64,000 nucleotides of DNA from JAXHUM01 sp034189325 (GTDB lineage: Bacteria > Desulfobacterota > DSM-4660 > Desulfatiglandales > Desulfatiglandaceae). Made by a program: the position numbers and the translations under genes. The stretch lies in the NCBI GenBank assembly GCA_034189325.1, contig JAXHUM010000049.1, positions 90,009-154,008 on the forward strand, written 5' to 3'. Below the pieces are notes generated by a model that ran no database searches, was not told the DNA's origin, and worked only from the letters and a program-made list of their open reading frames with translations. Shown piece after piece: positions 26,565-34,321 of the stretch. Positions within the stretch are counted from its first letter, which is position 1, and each line of letters begins with the position of its first letter.

Positions 26565-27320
26565 CTAATCCGATGGTTTGTCTTTTACCCAGAATAGCTT
26601 TTGTCCGAAAAGGCCGAATTTCAACCAGTCATAGGCAAATTTGAGTAGTTCGATGTCATCTTTTTTTATGGCAGTAATCCTGTCTTCATCCACTTCCAAG
26701 CGATCCAAAAAACTGCTTTTAAAAACGAACTCTCTGAATTTGTCAAGGTTGTACAGCGCCATGGTGATCATCCTAGAGATATCCACGTTATCTATGTCTA
26801 GCTGATAAGTGCTTAGAGATATAGTGATTTCGGAGAGAAGTTCGTTCATCTCATCGTATGGTTCGATCCCTTGATCTACCACCCAGTCAGATATCTTCCA
26901 CAGGACGTCCTCTCTGAGCCCATAACATTTGGAAGCATCGGTTATCAGTCCGAAGGTATTGTCATCATTTACAGTGAGGGGATACATTCTACAGGGCCAT
27001 GGCCTGTCATTATAAACAGCACACCCCTCCTCCGAGACAAATGGACATTTCTTGTCATCCTCATTCATCTTGAGAACAACCATTGGGATCACGCGCTTTT
27101 CCTTTGGAATGATAAAAGCGTATTTATCGAGAAATTCTTCCGAAGAGATATCGAGGCCTTGTTTCAAACGCAACACATCGTAGGGGGTCAAGACAATGGT
27201 TATGTCTTGACAGCATCGGGTGAAGCAGGATACGCCAGTATGACACTGAAATTTTATCTGATATCCTGACTCCATCCTTTGGTTTTTCTTGCTGCTGTCT
27301 AAAGATTTGTCTGAAGGCAT
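26565..27320 (-). CDS. YkgJ-family cysteine-cluster protein, paralogue of its neighbour
   Basis: A 251-residue protein with the same layout as the downstream gene: FQCHTGVSCFTRCCQDITIVLTPYD, then CPFVSEEGCAVYNDRPWPCRMYPLT, and the same closing FAYDWLKFGLFGQ. The two are clearly duplicated and diverged. An open frame extends to 27419, but the ATG at 27320 (MPSDKSLDSSKK) has AAGGA six bases upstream and is preferred; an ATG two codons earlier (27326) lies directly against that site. It is divergent from ndk, with about 140 bp between them that should hold both promoters. Role unknown, possibly metal-cluster related. Confidence 0.83.
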   Translation of the reverse strand: MPSDKSLDSSKKNQRMESGYQIKFQCHTGVSCFTRCCQDITIVLTPYDVLRLKQGLDISSEEFLDKYAFIIPKEKRVIPMVVLKMNEDDKKCPFVSEEGCAVYNDRPWPCRMYPLTVNDDNTFGLITDASKCYGLREDVLWKISDWVVDQGIEPYDEMNELLSEITISLSTYQLDIDNVDISRMITMALYNLDKFREFVFKSSFLDRLEVDEDRITAIKKDDIELLKFAYDWLKFGLFGQKLFWVKDKPSD

Positions 27321-27461
27321 TTTCATTCCTTTCCATTTCAATTGAATAAAAATATAAAATAGGTTATGAGATGGGTCTTTCTGCGGACACTTTATAACAG
27401 TATGGCACATGGGGGTCAATCAAATTGAGGCTGACCGCAAACATGAGGAGGTTAAACAGTT

Positions 27462-27884
27462 ATGACAGAAAGGACCTTGTCGATTATTAAACCAGACGGT
27501 GTATCAAGGAATTTGATCGGAGAAGTTGTCGGTCGACTGGAAAAGGCAGACCTGAAAATAGTGGCAATGAAAATGATCACAATGACCAAAGATCAGGCCA
27601 AAGGCTTTTATGCAGTCCACAAGGGGAAACCCTTTTATGAAAGCGTCACCGATTTCATGTCGTCAGGGCAATGTCTCGTTATGGTACTAGAGGGAGACGC
27701 CGCTATCACAAAATATCGAACACTGATGGGAGCCACAAACTATAAGGATGCGGATGAAGGAACTATCAGACGAGATTTTGCCACGGATATCGAGAGAAAC
27801 GTCGTTCACGGGTCTGATTCAAAAGAGAACGCTCAATTTGAAATCAGCTATTTTTTTAGTGGCTTAGAGATTCACAGCGCATAG
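27462..27884 (+). CDS. ndk: Nucleoside diphosphate kinase
   Basis: A 140-residue cytoplasmic enzyme that passes the gamma phosphate from ATP to other NDPs through a phosphohistidine. It starts MTERTLSIIKPDGVSRNLIG, has FMSSGQCLVMVLEG, and carries the active-site His in NVVHGSDSKENA near residue 117. Length matches the family (about 140). GAGGAGG precedes the ATG. A stem-loop lies just after the stop, where it meets a convergent small gene. A single-gene unit. Confidence 0.97.
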   Translation: MTERTLSIIKPDGVSRNLIGEVVGRLEKADLKIVAMKMITMTKDQAKGFYAVHKGKPFYESVTDFMSSGQCLVMVLEGDAAITKYRTLMGATNYKDADEGTIRRDFATDIERNVVHGSDSKENAQFEISYFFSGLEIHSA

Positions 27885-27891
27885 ATTCCAA

Positions 27892-27927
27892 CTTCTCCAG
27901 GCAAGAATTAGGATGTGCCTGGAGAAG
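27892..27927. terminator. Convergent stem-loop between ndk and the small membrane protein
   Basis: A perfect 11-bp stem (CTTCTCCAGGC / GCCTGGAGAAG) with a 14-base loop, 7 bp after the ndk stop. No T run follows on either strand, so termination is plausible from position but not proven by the sequence. Confidence 0.5.
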
Positions 27928-27943
27928 GTATCAAACCGCACTT

Positions 27944-28237
27944 TTATTCTGAATCAGACTTGGTGTCTTCTGGTTCTTTTTTTTCCCCTTTCAGCTCTTT
28001 GAGTTCCTCCTTGAGGCTTTGAACCTCCCCTTTGAGATCCGACTCGGTATCATCGATGCTGTCTTCTGACCGTTTATCTTTGATCTCTTCAAATCCCAAG
28101 TATGCAGCCAGGGCCCCGCCCAGAATCAACATGATAGGTATGCCCCCTCTCAAAAGGACGAGAAAGTCCCACCACCAAAAGATTATAGCTATAATACCTA
28201 AAGCAAGTGCGGCCAATCCTCCGGCAAAAGCAGCCAT
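27944..28237 (-). CDS. Small two-helix membrane protein with charged C-terminal tail
   Basis: A 97-residue protein. Two hydrophobic stretches at about 3-30 (GGLAALALGIIAIIFWWWDF) and 33-49 should span the membrane. A charged, coiled-coil-like tail follows (SLKEELKELKGEKK, near 75-88), rich in Glu, Lys and Asp. AAGGAGG precedes the ATG at good spacing, which supports translation. No family was recognised. It is convergent with ndk and stands alone. Confidence 0.7.
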   Translation of the reverse strand: MAAFAGGLAALALGIIAIIFWWWDFLVLLRGGIPIMLILGGALAAYLGFEEIKDKRSEDSIDDTESDLKGEVQSLKEELKELKGEKKEPEDTKSDSE

Positions 28238-28674
28238 CTTTCATACCTCCTTAGACAATCAGTATTCCTAAGAATTCACCAGTTATATCGAAACTTGATT
28301 ATTTTGAATAGCATAAAGCTTATGATGGTTCAAGCATTTTGTGCTATGATCCTCAGAAATAGTCTTGACACAATAGGGCCGTCCCCTTATTGTTTCCAAT
28401 TAAGACTCGAAATCTCAGTGGAATCTTAGTCTATCTCCTGTCTGTGACCGTTGAGGTGGCTTTCAAGCCTAGAGGGATCTTCGATAGATTGTGTATGATC
28501 CTCTAATTGCCGGACGATGATTTTTGGCAGAATAGGTGAAAATAGGTGAAAATGGATGATTTTCAAAGATAATATCGTTCATTTTTAGATAATAAGCTAT
28601 AATCGCAAATTTCTAGTATTGAAATTAAGTTGAGCAAAGCATAAGTTTTATTGTTTGTCCATGAAGGTCCTAGG
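28238..28674. other. Spacer upstream of the tRNA-tuf operon
   Basis: About 437 bp without a supported gene. It holds a short tandem repeat at about 28532-28554 (AATAGGTGAAA twice) and, further down, a consensus -10 box at 28598 for the tRNA operon. Confidence 0.45.
28598..28603 (+). promoter_or_regulatory. Possible -10 box of the tRNA-tuf operon
   Basis: A perfect TATAAT at 28598-28603, about 70 bp before tRNA-Thr, in AT-rich DNA. No good -35 hexamer is seen 16-18 bases upstream, so the assignment rests on the -10 and position only. Confidence 0.4.
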
Positions 28675-28750
28675 GCCAGCGTAGCTCAGATGGCAGAGCA
28701 ACTGATTTGTAATCAGTGGGTCGGGGGTTCGATTCCCTTCGCTGGCTCCA
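28675..28750 (+). tRNA. thrU: tRNA-Thr (TGT)
   Basis: Acceptor GCCAGCG / CGCTGGC, anticodon TGT at 28708-28710 and an encoded CCA. It is first in the Thr-Tyr-Gly-Thr-tuf order known from the E. coli thrU-tyrU-glyT-thrT-tufB operon. Confidence 0.96.
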
Positions 28751-28822
28751 GGTCAGAGTTATCAAAGGTCGGGACTGAGACTTTTTTTGCTGTATAATGC
28801 TGTATAATAGTGTTTGGAGTTT

Positions 28823-28907
28823 GGAGAGGTTCCCGAGTGGTCAAAGGGAGCAGACTGTAAATCTGCCGGCTCAGCCTTCGGAGGTTCAAATCCTCCCCTC
28901 TCCACCA
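28823..28907 (+). tRNA. tyrU: tRNA-Tyr (GTA)
   Basis: A class II tRNA with a long variable arm. Acceptor GGAGAGG / CCTCTCC, anticodon GTA at 28857-28859 and an encoded CCA. Second tRNA of the conserved tuf operon. Confidence 0.96.
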
Positions 28908-29001
28908 GATGTTTTTTTTCTGCGTCAGTATTGAGGTATTGAGACTGCGTCGGGAGGAACCCTTGGGTGAATTTCGATGGTTTGTTGGTCGTGAGCCACG
29001 G

Positions 29002-29078
29002 GCGGGAATAGCTCAGCCGGCTAGAGCGTCAGCCTTCCAAGCTGAGGGTCGCGGGTTCGAATCCCGTTTCCCGCTCCA
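29002..29078 (+). tRNA. glyT: tRNA-Gly (TCC)
   Basis: Acceptor GCGGGAA / TTCCCGC, anticodon TCC at 29036-29038 and an encoded CCA. Its acceptor and T arm are nearly the same as those of the tRNA-Gly (GCC) at 20943. Third tRNA of the tuf operon. Confidence 0.96.
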
Positions 29079-29273
29079 CTATTTTTTGGCTCGACTTCGG
29101 CTGGCAATGTATGTTTAACTCGTTTTGATTTAGGCACAGCAGGGATGTTATAATGCATATCTGATGGCTGAATTTCCAGGCCGATGAGGTGTTGTCAAGA
29201 GGTCCTGCTGTTTGCTTGGAATACCTGCCCTTATGCATCTGATTTTTGGTGTTCATATCCTCTGCTCGGGGTG

Positions 29274-29350
29274 GCCCACGTAGCTCAGTAGGTAGAGCAC
29301 ATCCTTGGTAAGGATGAGGTTCACCGGTTCGATCCCGGTCGTGGGCTCCA
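29274..29350 (+). tRNA. thrT: tRNA-Thr (GGT)
   Basis: Acceptor GCCCACG / CGTGGGC, anticodon GGT at 29307-29309 and an encoded CCA. It lies 68 bp before the tuf start and completes the conserved four-tRNA leader of tufB. Confidence 0.96.
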
Positions 29351-29418
29351 CGTTGACGGTAGCATGTAGGTAAATACTGTGGTTGCCGCTGCGTATTAAT
29401 ATTAAGGAGGTACTCAAG

Positions 29419-30612
29419 ATGTCGAAGAGGAAGTTTGAGAGGACGAAGCCGCATGTAAATGTGGGTACGATAGGTCATATAGATCACGGCAAGACGACAT
29501 TGACAGCTGCGATCACGAAGCATTTAGAGAAGAAGGGTATGGCGGATTTTGTTCCTTTTGATGAGATAGATAAGGCTCCTGAGGAGAAGGCACGAGGAAT
29601 AACGATAGCGACGGCGCATGTGGAATATGAGACGGACAAGCGTCATTATGCGCATGTTGATTGTCCTGGTCATGCGGATTATATCAAGAACATGATTACG
29701 GGTGCGGCGCAGATGGACGGAGCGATATTGGTGGTAGGCGCGGATGATGGTCCGATGCCGCAGACGCGGGAGCACATATTGTTGGCGCGTCAGGTAGGCG
29801 TTCCGAGTATAGTGGTGTATCTGAACAAGTGTGATATGGTGGATGATGAGGAGCTGATCGAGTTGGTCGAGCTGGAGATGAGGGAATTATTATCGAAATA
29901 TGAATTTCCCGGAGACGACATTCCGATCATACGAGGGAGTGCCCTAAAGGCTTTGGAGAGTGATGATTCGAACTCTGAGGAAGTGAAGTCGATTTTTGAG
30001 TTAATGGATGCGATCGATTCTTACGTACCGGAACCGGTTCGGGACACGGACAAGCCGTTTTTGATGCCGATTGAGGATGTATTCAGCATATCGGGTCGTG
30101 GTACGGTTGTGACGGGCCGAGTGGACCGAGGAGTGATCAAGGTTGGAGAGGAAGTTGAGATAGTAGGGATACGAGATACGATAAAGACGGTTTGCACGGG
30201 CGTTGAGATGTTCCGGAAGATATTGGATCAAGGCCAGGCAGGTGATAACATAGGTGTGTTGTTGAGGGGGACGAAGCGTGACGACGTAGAGAGGGGTCAG
30301 GTTGTCGCGGTTCCGAACACGATCAAGCCTCACACGAAGTTCAAGGCAGAGGCCTATATATTGACGAAGGAAGAGGGAGGCCGTCACACGCCGTTTTTCA
30401 ATGGATATCGGCCGCAGTTTTATTTTAGGACGACAGACGTGACAGGAGTAACGACATTGCCGGAAGGTGTGGAGATGGTGATGCCGGGTGATAACGTAGC
30501 GATGGAAGTGAGCTTGATTACGCCGATAGCGATGGAGAAGGAATTGAGGTTTGCCATTCGTGAAGGCGGCAGGACCGTCGGGGCCGGCGTGATCAGTGAT
30601 ATCATCGAATAG
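29419..30612 (+). CDS. tuf: Elongation factor Tu (copy 1)
   Basis: A 397-residue GTPase that delivers aminoacyl-tRNA to the ribosome. Motifs: GHIDHGKTT (P loop), DCPGHADY (switch II), NKCD and GSALKAL. The ATG at 29419 has AAGGAGG upstream; the frame is open 12 codons further, but those lie before the Shine-Dalgarno. The gene follows thrU-tyrU-glyT-thrT as in E. coli tufB. From the Shine-Dalgarno to the stop it matches the second copy at 44351. Codon use is peculiar for such an abundant protein: of 29 threonines 23 are ACG, and Ala, Leu and Ile lean to GCG, TTG and ATA. Confidence 0.98.
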   Translation: MSKRKFERTKPHVNVGTIGHIDHGKTTLTAAITKHLEKKGMADFVPFDEIDKAPEEKARGITIATAHVEYETDKRHYAHVDCPGHADYIKNMITGAAQMDGAILVVGADDGPMPQTREHILLARQVGVPSIVVYLNKCDMVDDEELIELVELEMRELLSKYEFPGDDIPIIRGSALKALESDDSNSEEVKSIFELMDAIDSYVPEPVRDTDKPFLMPIEDVFSISGRGTVVTGRVDRGVIKVGEEVEIVGIRDTIKTVCTGVEMFRKILDQGQAGDNIGVLLRGTKRDDVERGQVVAVPNTIKPHTKFKAEAYILTKEEGGRHTPFFNGYRPQFYFRTTDVTGVTTLPEGVEMVMPGDNVAMEVSLITPIAMEKELRFAIREGGRTVGAGVISDIIE

Positions 30613-30629
30613 AAGGAGTCGGGAGAAAG

Positions 30630-30779
30630 ATGCGTGATATTGTTACGCTTGCCTGTGGGGAATGCAAAAACCGCAATTATTCGACTACAAAGAACAAACG
30701 GAAATCTCCGGACAAGCTGACGTTTAAAAAATACTGCCCTTTTTGTAGATCTCATACGGTTCATAAGGAAACGAAGTAG
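30630..30779 (+). CDS. rpmG: 50S ribosomal protein L33 (zinc-binding form)
   Basis: A 49-residue protein starting MRDIVTLACGECKNRNYSTT. It keeps the four cysteines (CGEC and CPFC) of the zinc-containing L33 form and ends RSHTVHKETK. AGGAG is ten bases upstream. It sits between tuf and tRNA-Trp, its usual place ahead of secE-nusG. Confidence 0.95.
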   Translation: MRDIVTLACGECKNRNYSTTKNKRKSPDKLTFKKYCPFCRSHTVHKETK

Positions 30780-30799
30780 ATCAAACCAGAAATTCATGC

Positions 30800-30876
30800 A
30801 GGCCAGTAGCTCTAACGGCTAGAGCACCGGACTCCAAATCCGGGTGTTGGGGGTTCGAATCCCTCCTGGCCTGCCA
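30800..30876 (+). tRNA. tRNA-Trp (CCA)
   Basis: Acceptor AGGCCAG / CTGGCCT, anticodon CCA at 30834-30836, discriminator G and an encoded CCA. It lies between rpmG and secE, a common arrangement in bacteria. Confidence 0.96.
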
Positions 30877-31012
30877 TTTTTTGTATGTCGTTCTTGCTGA
30901 AAACCTGCTTTGAGATCTTTGAAAGAATGTGCAGTCCTCTTTATATCCTGAGGAAGGTGATAATGCCGACTAAGGCGTGTTGAGAATAGAGGGGGTTGTG
31001 TTCTAAGGTGAT

Positions 31013-31390
31013 ATGAAGAAGCCAAAACCGAAGTCCAAAAAGAAGAAAAGGAGTAAGAAAACGCGTCCAGCCTCGAATGGGGCAGCGGCTGCGAATTCAA
31101 AGCAGAACAGGTCTTCCAATAAACAGGAACATGCAAAACTTCCTCAGGTAACCCCCAGAAAGGCGGTGGAAAGGAAGAGGCAGGAAGGTCGCTCGCCCTT
31201 TGGATTCTTGGGGAAAACAGGACAGTTTCTTAGAGAGGCCAGGATTGAGTTAAAGAAAGTCAAATGGCCGACAAAAAAGGAATTACTCGCATCCACGGCC
31301 GTGGTCATAATTCTTACTCTTATCGTTGCCTTTTATCTCGGTGTAGTGGACTTTGGGCTTATAAAGCTGATTAAGTATATAATCGGTTAG
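31013..31390 (+). CDS. secE: Preprotein translocase subunit SecE
   Basis: A 125-residue membrane protein of the SecYEG channel. The conserved part is C-terminal: FLREARIELKKVKWPTKKEL (about 72-91), the amphipathic helix that lies on the membrane, followed by one membrane helix (about 95-117, VVIILTLIVAFYLGVV). The first 65 residues are an unusual Lys/Ser/Asn-rich basic extension, longer than in the minimal 60-65 residue SecE of many bacteria. AAGGTGAT precedes the ATG. It is followed by nusG after a 241 bp spacer. Confidence 0.93.
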   Translation: MKKPKPKSKKKKRSKKTRPASNGAAAANSKQNRSSNKQEHAKLPQVTPRKAVERKRQEGRSPFGFLGKTGQFLREARIELKKVKWPTKKELLASTAVVIILTLIVAFYLGVVDFGLIKLIKYIIG

Positions 31391-31631
31391 TAGTGTTGCT
31401 TTTCCCTAAAAACCACGGCGGCCATGGAAGATGGACAATCCTGCGACGCGGTCTCAGGTGTTTTGTCTTATTTTCGAAGAGGATGGATGTAAATTCTGAG
31501 GGCGACAATTTACTGAATATTCTTTAATATGGAATCCCACTAATATGGGATCGAGTGGGCGGAGAATTTGAACGTAGGTTGATTCCAGAATCACCTCCGA
31601 AGCTAATCATTGAACGACATCGGGTGCTGGT

Positions 31632-32165
31632 GTGAGTCTTAAGTGGTATATAGTTCATACTTATTCAGGTTTTGAAAATAATGTCAAAAAAAACCTGGAG
31701 GAGAGGATCAAGACGCTGGGTCAGGAAGCCCTTTTTGGGCAGGTGATTGTTCCTACTGAGCGAGTCATTGAATTGCGGAAAGGTGAGAAAAAGACCTCTT
31801 CCAGGAAATTCTTTCCAGGTTACATCTTGGTACAGATGGAACTCAACGATGAGACCTGGCATACGGTCAGAAACACGGAAAAGGTCACAGGCTTCGTTGG
31901 CGGAGAACTAAAACCAACACCTATCAATGATGAAGAGGCCAAGCGAATCGTCCATCAAATGGAAGAGGGAGTGAGCAGGCCGAAGCCAAAATATCGATTC
32001 GAAGAGGGTGATGAGGTCAGGGTTATTGATGGGCCTTTCAGCAATTTTCAGGGTATCGTAGAGGAAGTCAAGCCTGATAAAGAAAAGCTCAGGGTACTTA
32101 TCACAATATTCGGGCGGCCCACACCAGTGGAATTGGATTTTATTCAGGTCAACAAAATCAGTTAG
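31632..32165 (+). CDS. nusG: Transcription termination/antitermination protein NusG
   Basis: A 177-residue RNA polymerase-binding factor. The NGN domain (about 1-115) starts WYIVHTYSGFENNVKKNLEE and includes FFPGYILVQM. A KOW domain follows at about 125-175 (FEEGDEVRVIDGPFSNFQG). It starts with GTG at 31632. The preceding spacer contains a small inverted repeat (ATCCCACTAATATGGGAT, near 31533-31550) that could be part of a promoter or processing site. It leads into the L11-L1-L10-L12 genes. Confidence 0.96.
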   Translation: MSLKWYIVHTYSGFENNVKKNLEERIKTLGQEALFGQVIVPTERVIELRKGEKKTSSRKFFPGYILVQMELNDETWHTVRNTEKVTGFVGGELKPTPINDEEAKRIVHQMEEGVSRPKPKYRFEEGDEVRVIDGPFSNFQGIVEEVKPDKEKLRVLITIFGRPTPVELDFIQVNKIS

Positions 32166-32234
32166 TGTCCATCAAGGACGTGCTTTTAAAAAGCGTTTGT
32201 TGATGGACCTTTGTTGTGTGAAAAGAGGTTAATC

Positions 32235-32663
32235 ATGGCAAAAAAAATTATTGGATCCATCAAACTCCAAGTAAAGGGAGGACAGGCCAATCCCTCACCT
32301 CCCATTGGCCCGGCATTAGGTCAACATGGTGTCAATATAGCAGATTTCTGCAAGGCATTCAACGCCAAAACTCAGGACCAGATGGGTACGGTGATCCCCG
32401 TTGTGATCACTATCTATGCCGATAGGTCCTTCTCCTTTATTACTAAGACCCCACCGGCGTCGGTGCTACTCAAGCAGGCCGCAAAGATCGCTAAGGGGTC
32501 AAGTGAACCAAACAAAGAAAAAGTGGGAGAGGTAACCAAACAGCAGGTTGAAGAGATTGCAAAAGTCAAACTCGAAGATTTGAATGCCTATAATATGGAG
32601 GGTGCGATCAAGACTATCGAGGGGACCGCGAGAAGCATGGGAATTAACGTCCTAGCGAGTTAG
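32235..32663 (+). CDS. rplK: 50S ribosomal protein L11
   Basis: A 142-residue protein of the GTPase-associated centre. The N-terminal linker motif GGQANPSPPIGPALGQHG is intact, and the C-terminal rRNA-binding part ends VKLEDLNAYNMEGAIKTIEG. The start is the ATG at 32235 after AAAGAGGTT; an earlier frame start at 32211 would add eight non-conserved residues. It is followed by a 154 bp spacer with nested inverted repeats and then rplA. Confidence 0.97.
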   Translation: MAKKIIGSIKLQVKGGQANPSPPIGPALGQHGVNIADFCKAFNAKTQDQMGTVIPVVITIYADRSFSFITKTPPASVLLKQAAKIAKGSSEPNKEKVGEVTKQQVEEIAKVKLEDLNAYNMEGAIKTIEGTARSMGINVLAS

Positions 32664-32691
32664 AGAAAGAGTATATATAGATCGGTTCTCT

Positions 32692-32776
32692 GATGATCAT
32701 AATCTTACGGCATATTACGCATACGTTTTCAGTTCGATATTTCGTATGCCTTGACCTCGAACAGATAATGATCATC
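32692..32776 (+). promoter_or_regulatory. Nested inverted repeat in the rplK-rplA spacer
   Basis: Outer arms GATGATCAT (32692-32700) and ATGATCATC (32768-32776) are perfect complements. Inside them, GCATACG (32719-32725) and CGTATGC (32743-32749) also pair. The predicted RNA is a two-tier hairpin about 40 bases ahead of the rplA start. It could be an L1 autoregulation or processing site; that is inference. Confidence 0.5.
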
Positions 32777-32817
32777 TATAGATGGTCACTGATAGGCCTT
32801 GAGAGGAAGAATAAGAC

Positions 32818-33525
32818 ATGAGACGGAGAGGGAAAAAATACAGAGAAAATGCCAATAAAGTGGATGCTCTGAAAAAATACAGTTTTGACGAGGCAATCCG
32901 TTTGGCCATAGACAGTCAATACACGAAATTTGACGAAAGTGTCGATTTGGCCGTGAGGCTAGGTGTCGACCCGAGGCATGCCGATCAAATGGTAAGAGGG
33001 ACGGTTGTCCTCCCTAATGGTGTCGGTAAGGAAGTTCGTGTGGCCGTGTTCGCCAAGGGTGAAAAAGAAAAAGAGGCTCAGGAGGCCGGCGCCGATTATG
33101 TTGGTTCGGATGATCTCGTAGAAAAAATTCAGAATGGATGGCTGGAATTTGATAAGGCGGTTGCCACCCCTGATATGATGAGTGCCGTGGGAAAATTGGG
33201 ACGCATCCTCGGTCCGAGAGGCATGATGCCGAACGCCAAGTTGGGGACCGTTACCTTTGATGTTGCAAGGGCCGTTAATGAGTTTAAGGCTGGTAAAATA
33301 GATTTCAAGGTTGAAAAGGCAGGTATTGTCCACGCTCCAGTCGGCAAGGTTTCATTCGGCCTTGAAAAGCTCCGCGAGAACATTGCTGCATTTGTAGAGA
33401 CTGTCCAGAGGTTGAAGCCTGCTGCTAGTAAGGGGGTCTACCTAAGGAGCCTCGCAATCTCAACCACGATGGGTCCTGGAATCAAGATCGACCCGATATA
33501 CGTGAGAGATCTTCTTAACAAATAA
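32818..33525 (+). CDS. rplA: 50S ribosomal protein L1
   Basis: A 235-residue protein of the L1 stalk, also a translational repressor in well-studied bacteria. It starts MRRRGKKYRENANKVDALKK and has the signature ILGPRGMMPNAKLGTV near residues 125-140. GAGAGGAAG precedes the ATG. It is followed by the L10 leader RNA. Confidence 0.97.
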   Translation: MRRRGKKYRENANKVDALKKYSFDEAIRLAIDSQYTKFDESVDLAVRLGVDPRHADQMVRGTVVLPNGVGKEVRVAVFAKGEKEKEAQEAGADYVGSDDLVEKIQNGWLEFDKAVATPDMMSAVGKLGRILGPRGMMPNAKLGTVTFDVARAVNEFKAGKIDFKVEKAGIVHAPVGKVSFGLEKLRENIAAFVETVQRLKPAASKGVYLRSLAISTTMGPGIKIDPIYVRDLLNK

Positions 33526-33599
33526 TTCTTGAAAAATAGTGCAATATTTCCCGAAGTGCAAGGGTGGTGCTGTTATCCCTTTGCCCGATACAAATTGAT

Positions 33600-33740
33600 C
33601 AGTCAAAGACAGCAGGTGCCTTAGCTACCGCGAAGGTTATTACAAGTGTGCCGACGGGAGTAGCGAAAGTCTTAAACCGTGAAAGCCTGCCGAGACGAAC
33701 AGTGAAGAAAGTCTCTGTTTAGTACCTCTGACTTTGACGT
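33600..33740 (+). ncRNA. Ribosomal protein L10 leader (rplJ leader)
   Basis: The spacer before rplJ carries AGACAGCAGGTGCC (33607-33620) and, further on, AAGCCTGCCGAGACG (33683-33697), the paired conserved blocks of the L10 leader. GTCAAAG (33602-33608) and CTTTGAC (33732-33738) close the outer helix. In characterised bacteria the L10-L12 complex binds here to repress rplJL and, through them, lower rpoBC readthrough. Confidence 0.85.
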
Positions 33741-33769
33741 GGTTACTGTCAAACGGAGAGGAGGTGAAA

Positions 33770-34294
33770 ATGGATAAAAAACAAAAGCAAGAGCTTGTCT
33801 CAGACTTGCACGGTCGACTTGAAAGGGCCGAAGGCGTATTTCTTATGGAGTATAAGGGCCTCGATGTCGAGTCTACGAATAAGCTGAGAAGAGAGCTTAG
33901 AAATGCAAATGCTGAATTTCAGGTAGTGAAGAACAGACTGTTAAAGATAGCGAGCCGGGACACGGATACTGCCCAGCTGGATAATCATATGCAGGGGCCT
34001 ACGGCAATAGCCATAACGTATGATGAGTTGGTTGGTCCAGCCAAGGTCTTAACAGGTTTTTCTAAAGAATTTAAGAAATTAGTAATCAAGGGCGGTCAGA
34101 TATCCGGTAAAGTGATGGATCCGGCAGCAGTTAAACGGCTCGCTGAGTTGCCTGCTAAAGATGTGCTTTTGGCTCAGACCCTGGCAGTTATGCAAGCAGT
34201 TCCGGCTTCCTTTGTCAGGACGCTGAGTGGAGTTATTGGTAAGCTTTTAAATGTGTTAAAGGCCATCGAAAACAAAAAGGAAGAATCAAGCTAA
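33770..34294 (+). CDS. rplJ: 50S ribosomal protein L10
   Basis: A 174-residue protein that forms the base of the L7/L12 stalk. It starts MDKKQKQELVSDLHGRLE and shows KNRLLKIASRDTDTA and GPTAIAITYDE. An upstream frame start at 33734 lies inside the leader RNA; the ATG at 33770 follows GAGGAGGTGAAA and is clearly the real start. The gene comes 27 bp before rplL, with which it is presumably co-translated under leader control. Confidence 0.97.
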   Translation: MDKKQKQELVSDLHGRLERAEGVFLMEYKGLDVESTNKLRRELRNANAEFQVVKNRLLKIASRDTDTAQLDNHMQGPTAIAITYDELVGPAKVLTGFSKEFKKLVIKGGQISGKVMDPAAVKRLAELPAKDVLLAQTLAVMQAVPASFVRTLSGVIGKLLNVLKAIENKKEESS

Positions 34295-34321
34295 ATAATA
34301 CAGGGAGGTCTAGAGACTAAA

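Noticed and set aside
29524..30387. Long minus-strand frames opposite tuf (and the matching ones opposite the second copy)
   Set aside because: They are a by-product of the skewed codon use of tuf. Coding on the plus strand is certain and no minus-strand ribosome sites or motifs are seen.
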